From Histoplasma ohiense (lineage: Eukaryota > Ascomycota > Eurotiomycetes > Onygenales > Ajellomycetaceae), in NCBI GenBank assembly GCA_017607445.1, contig JAEVHH010000001.1, forward strand, positions 4,340,001 through 4,404,000: 64,000 nucleotides of DNA, given 5' to 3'. Shown here in pieces: positions 59,467-64,000 of this stretch. Made by a program: the position numbers and the translations under genes. Positions within the stretch are counted from its first letter, which is position 1. Each line of letters begins with the position of its first letter. The notes beneath the pieces were generated by a model. The model was not told the DNA's origin and did not search any database. It saw nothing but the letters and a program-made list of their open reading frames with translations.

Positions 59467-61125
59467 TTGTACTGTGCATCTGTTAAGAGTATTGCTGTTG
59501 CAAGGACATGTATAAAACCATCACATTTGATTCCGCGAAAAGATATTGAACTTTTGTATGTTCAACGATACGACGACGCATCGATCTACTCTTCCATCTA
59601 ACCATCGTTGGCCATCGATTCCCTAACAGCAATCGCCAGGCCAGTCATGACCCTTCAGTTGAAATAATTTCTCTCCCAATCTACCTTATTTTTGTCTCTC
59701 GAGTGTACACGAAATACATTTTTCCTATGTTATGTTCCCTCATTTGACATTGCGTCCCACATATTCTCACCGATAGTTTGTACACCAACACCCCACATCT
59801 ACTCTCATTTGTCATTCCTCAACCTCCTCCTAATAACTTCCCCTTTCCAACAAATTATGGATAGCGACAACCAATCCGGCTTTTCTGTAGCCCATTTCCC
59901 TCTTTCCCTATTGATCGCTAGAAGATATGTACGATTACGAGATAGTATCATGGCCCCTTATCCAACTTTCCTATTTCTCTTTTTTTTCTCCCTTCATGTT
60001 CCTTACGCTCAAAAAGGATGTTCCTTGCTTTGTTAGATTAGTATATGTGTATGCCCGCAAGCGATTTCCTACTTGTTGACATGCTTATTGAGCCTTCTCC
60101 TCCAATCCCCGCGTCACAGCTTCCAATTCTCATGCAACCCAGTCCCACTCGACTTGCTGCTATGTTACTCTTGGGTCAAATTGAAGAAAAAGAAAAGAAG
60201 AGAAAAATCACAGACGAGCTCAAATGGTTGGTAGATAATACAATAGAGTCATCAATCAGAATTCTCCCACAAGATTGTTCGACCAAGTGTTGTTAAATTT
60301 TCGTGTTCTTTGTTCTTTGTTGTTTGTTGTGGTTGTTGTTGTTGTTGTTGTTGTTGTTGGTCTGATACAAGGCGCGACGCGTGAGGCGCGTCAGAGAGTA
60401 TTTGGTGACTATTTCGCGACAGCTTTCTGGTCCACTCAGCGCACTGACTAAATTAATTAGTAATTCTTGGCATGGTGATTGGCTGCAGGGCTGTTGGCCG
60501 CGGGGGGGAGATTTACTATTTTGGGATTTGTTTCTCAACATCAAAAACGAAGAAGATAAAGAAAATAGGAAACATGGGAGTCGCTGGTAGACTGCGGTTA
60601 ATTTTTACACACTTTTTGGGGGCTTTTCATCTTTTATCGCTGGCGTTAATTCTGGGACGAGGGGAATTGAATGGTTATTTGATTTTCTTCCGCTGCTCAT
60701 CACCAGTATCGGTTGTCAGCCCCCGGCTGTCTCTCGGCCAAGATGGGTGGGTGATAGCCCACTTTCTCAAAAGCAATTGTTTCGGCTGCTGGTCTCGAGC
60801 TCACCGCAAGATATACGAACAGCGGGGTAGAGAGGGGTTTCGTGGCATCTGGGCACCCGCGTACTCCGTAGTCGTATCTGCCTTCGTAATTGATAGCTAG
60901 TGCCATTGGCAGGGGTGTGGGTAGAAACGGGGCCAATGTCAAGTCATCGCAGGGCGTCGGTAGCTTCATGATTCAAAATGGTGTGAATCACACCAAGGGG
61001 GGGAATTAAAAATATATTCCAATGTTTGTAACGATCGTGATGATGGTTCCGAAGGGCCATCTGCGTGAGCACTACAAAGCTGGACGAAACTCGAAAATCG
61101 ATAGCAAGCTCAAACATTGTTGAAG
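59467..61125. other. Intergenic region, possible small gene
   Basis: Mostly 3' and 5' flanking sequence with a TTG repeat (about 60328-60359) and a TACTCCGTA motif at 60862. A frame at 60045-60296 encodes a compact sequence with an amphipathic charged helix (KKRKITDELKWLVDNTI), and a well-placed ATG at 59857 opens a short frame upstream. They could be two exons of a small protein but no splice pair convinced me. Confidence 0.35.
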
Positions 61126-62315
61126 ATGGTTTCGCAGGAGGAAGCGCCTGAATATATATCATCTCCTTGGAACCTTCACACGGTTTTCCAGTATGACATT
61201 TTTCCATCTTCTCATTCTGATGCACTCAAAAAACTGTCTGGGTTAACCACTAATTTGAACAACCAACTCATACCTACAGGCTGGACAGCACGTGTGGAAA
61301 CTCTTTTGGAATATTACCAGATCCCATACCAGAAAACCTTTGTTAAGCTGTCCGAAGTGAGAAACCCCTTTTTATCACTCGTTCCTATGTCTCTCCTAAC
61401 GAATAAATCAAACAACGAAGGTCAAGGAGCATTCTCAGTCTGGCTTTGTGCCCGCCCTCACCTCCCGTTCCTTGTCCGTGGACACACAGATCACCGATAG
61501 CCTCTCCATCTGCGAATACCTAGCTGAGTCTCACCCGGAACTACCGCTATGGCCTAAGGATCGCTACCTCCGTGCGCTGGCACGAAGCGCGGTTGCACAA
61601 ATGCATTCCGGCTTCACCGCACTTCGAGCCACCTACCACTCCAACTTCATAGGAAGATTTAGGGGGAATATTCCAGTGTCTGATGAGGTGAGGAAGGAGA
61701 TAGAGCGAATCCTGGCGATATGGGCCGATGCAAGGCGGAAGACCACAGCACGCTTGGAGGCTTTGGGAGAGGCGGATGATGGGTTTTTATTTGGCAAATT
61801 CGGAATCGTGGATTCGTTTTACTGGCCTGTTTTATGGGTATGCTTATCCCCTCCCCCAACCCCCCCCTCTCTTTTTTTTTTGGTGGTGCTTTCTTCTTCT
61901 CGATTTTCTAGAATCTTCGTTGGAGGGCGAATCCAATAATCCAACGAATGTGTACAAGCAAGATGCCGTGTGAACTTGCGGCAATCCATTGCACGTCATT
62001 ATTCTTGAATCCTCAGCAGACGCGCGGAGTCATTTGATCGGGATTTACTGATTATAATTTGTTTTTATTGATAACCGGTCCTTTTAGCGATTCCGTACTT
62101 ACAACTTTCCTCTCACAACTGCTGCCCCTGAAGCCGTGAGTTGGATGAAGACAATGTGGAATGATCCTGCTATCAACCTTGTGATTTCGGACTACTTTCG
62201 GCAGGCTGAAGATCCCGAAACGTCCATGCCTAAGTATGAAAACATATTCAAAGGGCTTGCAGATGTTAAGTATGGGGTTTTTACGGAAGATTGGGAATTT
62301 GTGGAGCCCAAATAA
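61126..62315 (+). CDS. Glutathione S-transferase-like protein
   Basis: Cytosolic GST-fold protein, perhaps conjugating glutathione to electrophiles. Exons 61126-61356, 61421-61837 and 62088-62315 (all phase 0) give 291 residues. The thioredoxin-like half shows GWTARVETLLEYYQIPYQKTF, the cis-Pro block SGFVPALTSRSL, and ITDSLSICEYLAESHPELPL with the glutathione-contacting (D)S pair. The all-helical half includes SAVAQMHSGFTALRATYHSNF and FGIVDSFYWPVLW, ending WEFVEPK. The N-terminus is odd: NLHTVFQ looks like the first beta strand and should lead straight into GWTARV, yet about 30 residues (61190-61274) intervene. They start with a good GTATGA donor and end at a CTACAG acceptor, but removing this segment breaks the frame by one base. 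Either the insert is translated or there is a frame lesion. The last intron is long (250 bp). Confidence 0.85.
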
Positions 62316-63007
62316 AGAAGCCAAACTCAAAAAGGTTGAACTCACCGATTTTCAGTTATACAACATATCAGCCGTACGGGTTGCATACTTTTGTTTGTTA
62401 AGTGTGTAATGCATAAGCAGCTTCTCAATACAAGAAAAACCAGGGCATTTCAATGTTCCGAAACCTTTGCCGTCATACTCTCATGCAACATGGCCTTTCA
62501 GTATCAGTCGTTTTCTCCTCCGTGCCGCTAATAAGGCAAATGTTGTAACCGGATAACTTCCCACTTTCTGGAGCAGGGCGGCTGACTGAGCTGCAGTCCC
62601 CTCTCCAATGTGAGTGATAATCAAGCCAAACAATTTGCGCCATTTGGCCCCTGAGGATTCTTAACGTCCCCAATTTGCAGATCGGGGCCTCGAGAGCGAA
62701 CGAAGCTAATTATCCAGGACGGGGGAAGGTGCTCTTTGTGCTCCTCGTTGAGACCGCTATCCCTATCAACTCTACTAATGCAATGTTGATCTCGCCCTTG
62801 CAAACGCATGGCTGCCCCCCTTATCACGGCTCATGCATTGCATGCCAGCTGCGGTCTGTTCTATTTGATCTTTTCCGTTCTGCGGCATATGAAAACCCTG
62901 AAATCAGATATAATACCCTCCACCCCACACCTCCAGCTTTTCTTACGTTTACTATGTCTATCCGGTGAAAAGTCACTTTTTCAGGTTTTCGATCCGGTTC
63001 CAAAATT
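62316..63007. other. Intergenic region
   Basis: This lies between two same-strand genes. No conserved frame or RNA gene is visible; it should hold the 3' UTR of the GST-like gene and the promoter of the transporter. Confidence 0.55.
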
Positions 63008-64000
63008 ATGGAAGAGGAGAAGGAGCCAAATTCAGCGGGTAGTTCTCCGAAATCTGCCGCAGAACTTAAGAATGCTGGTGAACAGCCGGATCCGAAAGTT
63101 GAGCGGCGATTACTCTGGAAATTTGACATTCATATAATCCCTATCCTATTTCTTGTATATTTTTGCGCCTTCTTGGACAGGATCAATGTCGGCAATGCCT
63201 TGATCGAAGGCATGCTGGAGGAATTGAACATGAATAACACCAATGATCCCCGCATCGCGTTGCTTATTTTCTTCGTTCCATATATCCTTTTGGAAGTTCC
63301 GAGCAATGTTCTTCTTAAACGAGTTGCGCCCTCCACGTGGATTACCATCCTCACTTTCTTCTTTGGTAGGCCAGTTCCAACATTTTAAATTCCTGTATTT
63401 GTCATGTTAATGTTGTTTGAAGGTCTCGTCACTGTATGTCAGGGATTCGTGAAGGGGCCCAAGGGTTTGATCATTTGCCGGTTTTTCTTGGGTGTTTTTG
63501 AAGCCGGCCTTCTTCCAGGTAACTAAACATCATCGAAAGGAATGAATTCGGCTCCGCCTCACATCATGGTATTTTAGGATTCATCTATCTCATGAGCATG
63601 TACTACAAGAGACACGAATTCCAAAAGCGATTCGCTGTTCTTTTTACGTCCGGCATGGTTGCAGGTGCCGTCGGAGGAGTATGATCTTGATTTCTTTTGT
63701 CCGGAAACGTATTTCTTTTTGTCAAAACCTGACATTGCTTCATCCTAAGCTCCTGGCATTTGAATTGGCCAAACTTGACGGTGTTGGAGGTTACTCTGGA
63801 TGGCGATGGTAAGGATCACCCACCCAGCAGTCCGAAAATGACGAAGTGAAAAATGCTGATACCATGGTAGGATATTCATCGTTGAAGGCCTTATGTCAAT
63901 CTCACTTAGCCTTGTCACGAAATTCATTATCGTGGACTGGCCTTCTGAAGCAACATTTCTCACGGAAGAGGAGCGACTCACAGTTGCAGTGCGCTTAAAG
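63008..64000 (+). CDS. Dal5-type (anion:cation symporter) major facilitator, partial
   Basis: N-terminal part of a plasma-membrane transporter of the MFS family that includes Dal5 (allantoate), Tna1 (nicotinate) and related carboxylate permeases. Exons so far: 63008-63365, 63423-63518, 63578-63678, 63750-63808 and 63871 to beyond the window end. A charged N-terminal tail (about 35 residues) leads to KVERRLLWKFDIHIIPILFL, then FLDRINVGNA, the family hallmark after TM1. Next come the EVPSNVLLKR block (TM2-3), CRFFLGVFEAGLLPG, YYKRHEFQKRFAVLF and a GYSGWRWIFIVEG block before TM6. The central loop begins with WPSEATFLTEEERL where the sequence stops. The gene continues past 64000, so length and substrate class cannot be judged. 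Confidence 0.93.

Noticed and set aside
1..64000. CRISPR arrays, insertion sequences, operons or ribosome binding sites
   Set aside because: The DNA is fungal nuclear; tandem arrays seen are simple microsatellites without spacers, and genes are monocistronic with introns.
1..64000. A secondary-metabolite biosynthetic cluster
   Set aside because: No polyketide synthase, nonribosomal synthetase, terpene cyclase or P450 is present; the transporters and GST-like gene are too scattered to imply one.

Overview
This window is nuclear DNA of a filamentous ascomycete, most likely a eurotiomycete. Genes are split by short introns, mostly about 50-110 bp, with GTATGT/GTAAGT/GTGAGT-type donors, CTAAC-like branch points close to the acceptor, and some very short exons (27-30 nt). 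A decayed FunK1 kinase, a family expanded in Onygenales, makes that order my best guess; this is inference, not proof. The multi-exon models below were assembled by hand, and for each the summed exon length is a multiple of three.

Layout. 1-4.6 kb: no gene recognised. 4.6-6.8 kb (+): POT-family di/tripeptide transporter. 9.1-11.5 kb (+): secreted GH18 chitinase. 12.5-13.2 kb (-): ubiquitin-ribosomal protein S27a fusion, sharing a divergent promoter with 14.2-16.1 kb (+), an Ace2/Swi5-type C2H2 factor. 17.2-18.9 kb (-): RNase T2. 20.3-21.4 kb (+): acyl-CoA thioesterase-like double-hotdog protein. 21.7-23.1 kb (-): Rmd1/Mrx10-type mitochondrial DUF155 protein, divergent from 23.3-27.5 kb (+), HOPS subunit Vps41. 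28.7-29.5 kb (-): small Ser-rich GPI-anchored protein. 29.5-35.6 kb: gene-poor. 35.6-37.9 kb (-): CP2/Grainyhead-like factor. 37.9-50.4 kb: a 12.5 kb stretch with no recognisable gene, only microsatellites and homopolymers. 50.4-53.1 kb (-): zincin-like metallopeptidase with a jacalin-like C-terminus whose zinc-binding motif looks destroyed. 54-57.7 kb: AT-rich island with a broken FunK1 kinase and a possible Tc1/mariner terminus. 58.3-59.5 kb (+): Whi5/Nrm1-like protein. 61.1-62.3 kb (+): GST-like protein. 63.0-64.0 kb (+): start of a Dal5-type major facilitator, cut by the window end.

The genes do not form an operon or a biosynthetic cluster; they are an ordinary set of housekeeping, transport and regulatory loci. 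The one functional neighbourhood worth noting is the chitinase, 3 kb from an Ace2-type factor (in yeast Ace2 drives chitinase expression for cell separation). The most unusual observations are the metallopeptidase with RExxR in place of HExxH, paired TCACGTGA palindromes in the S27a/Ace2 promoter, an E51D change in the ubiquitin moiety, two recurring near-palindromic motifs (TACAGAGTAC and TACTCCGTA) in non-coding DNA, and the long gene desert. I found no strong candidate for a wholly new multi-gene system.
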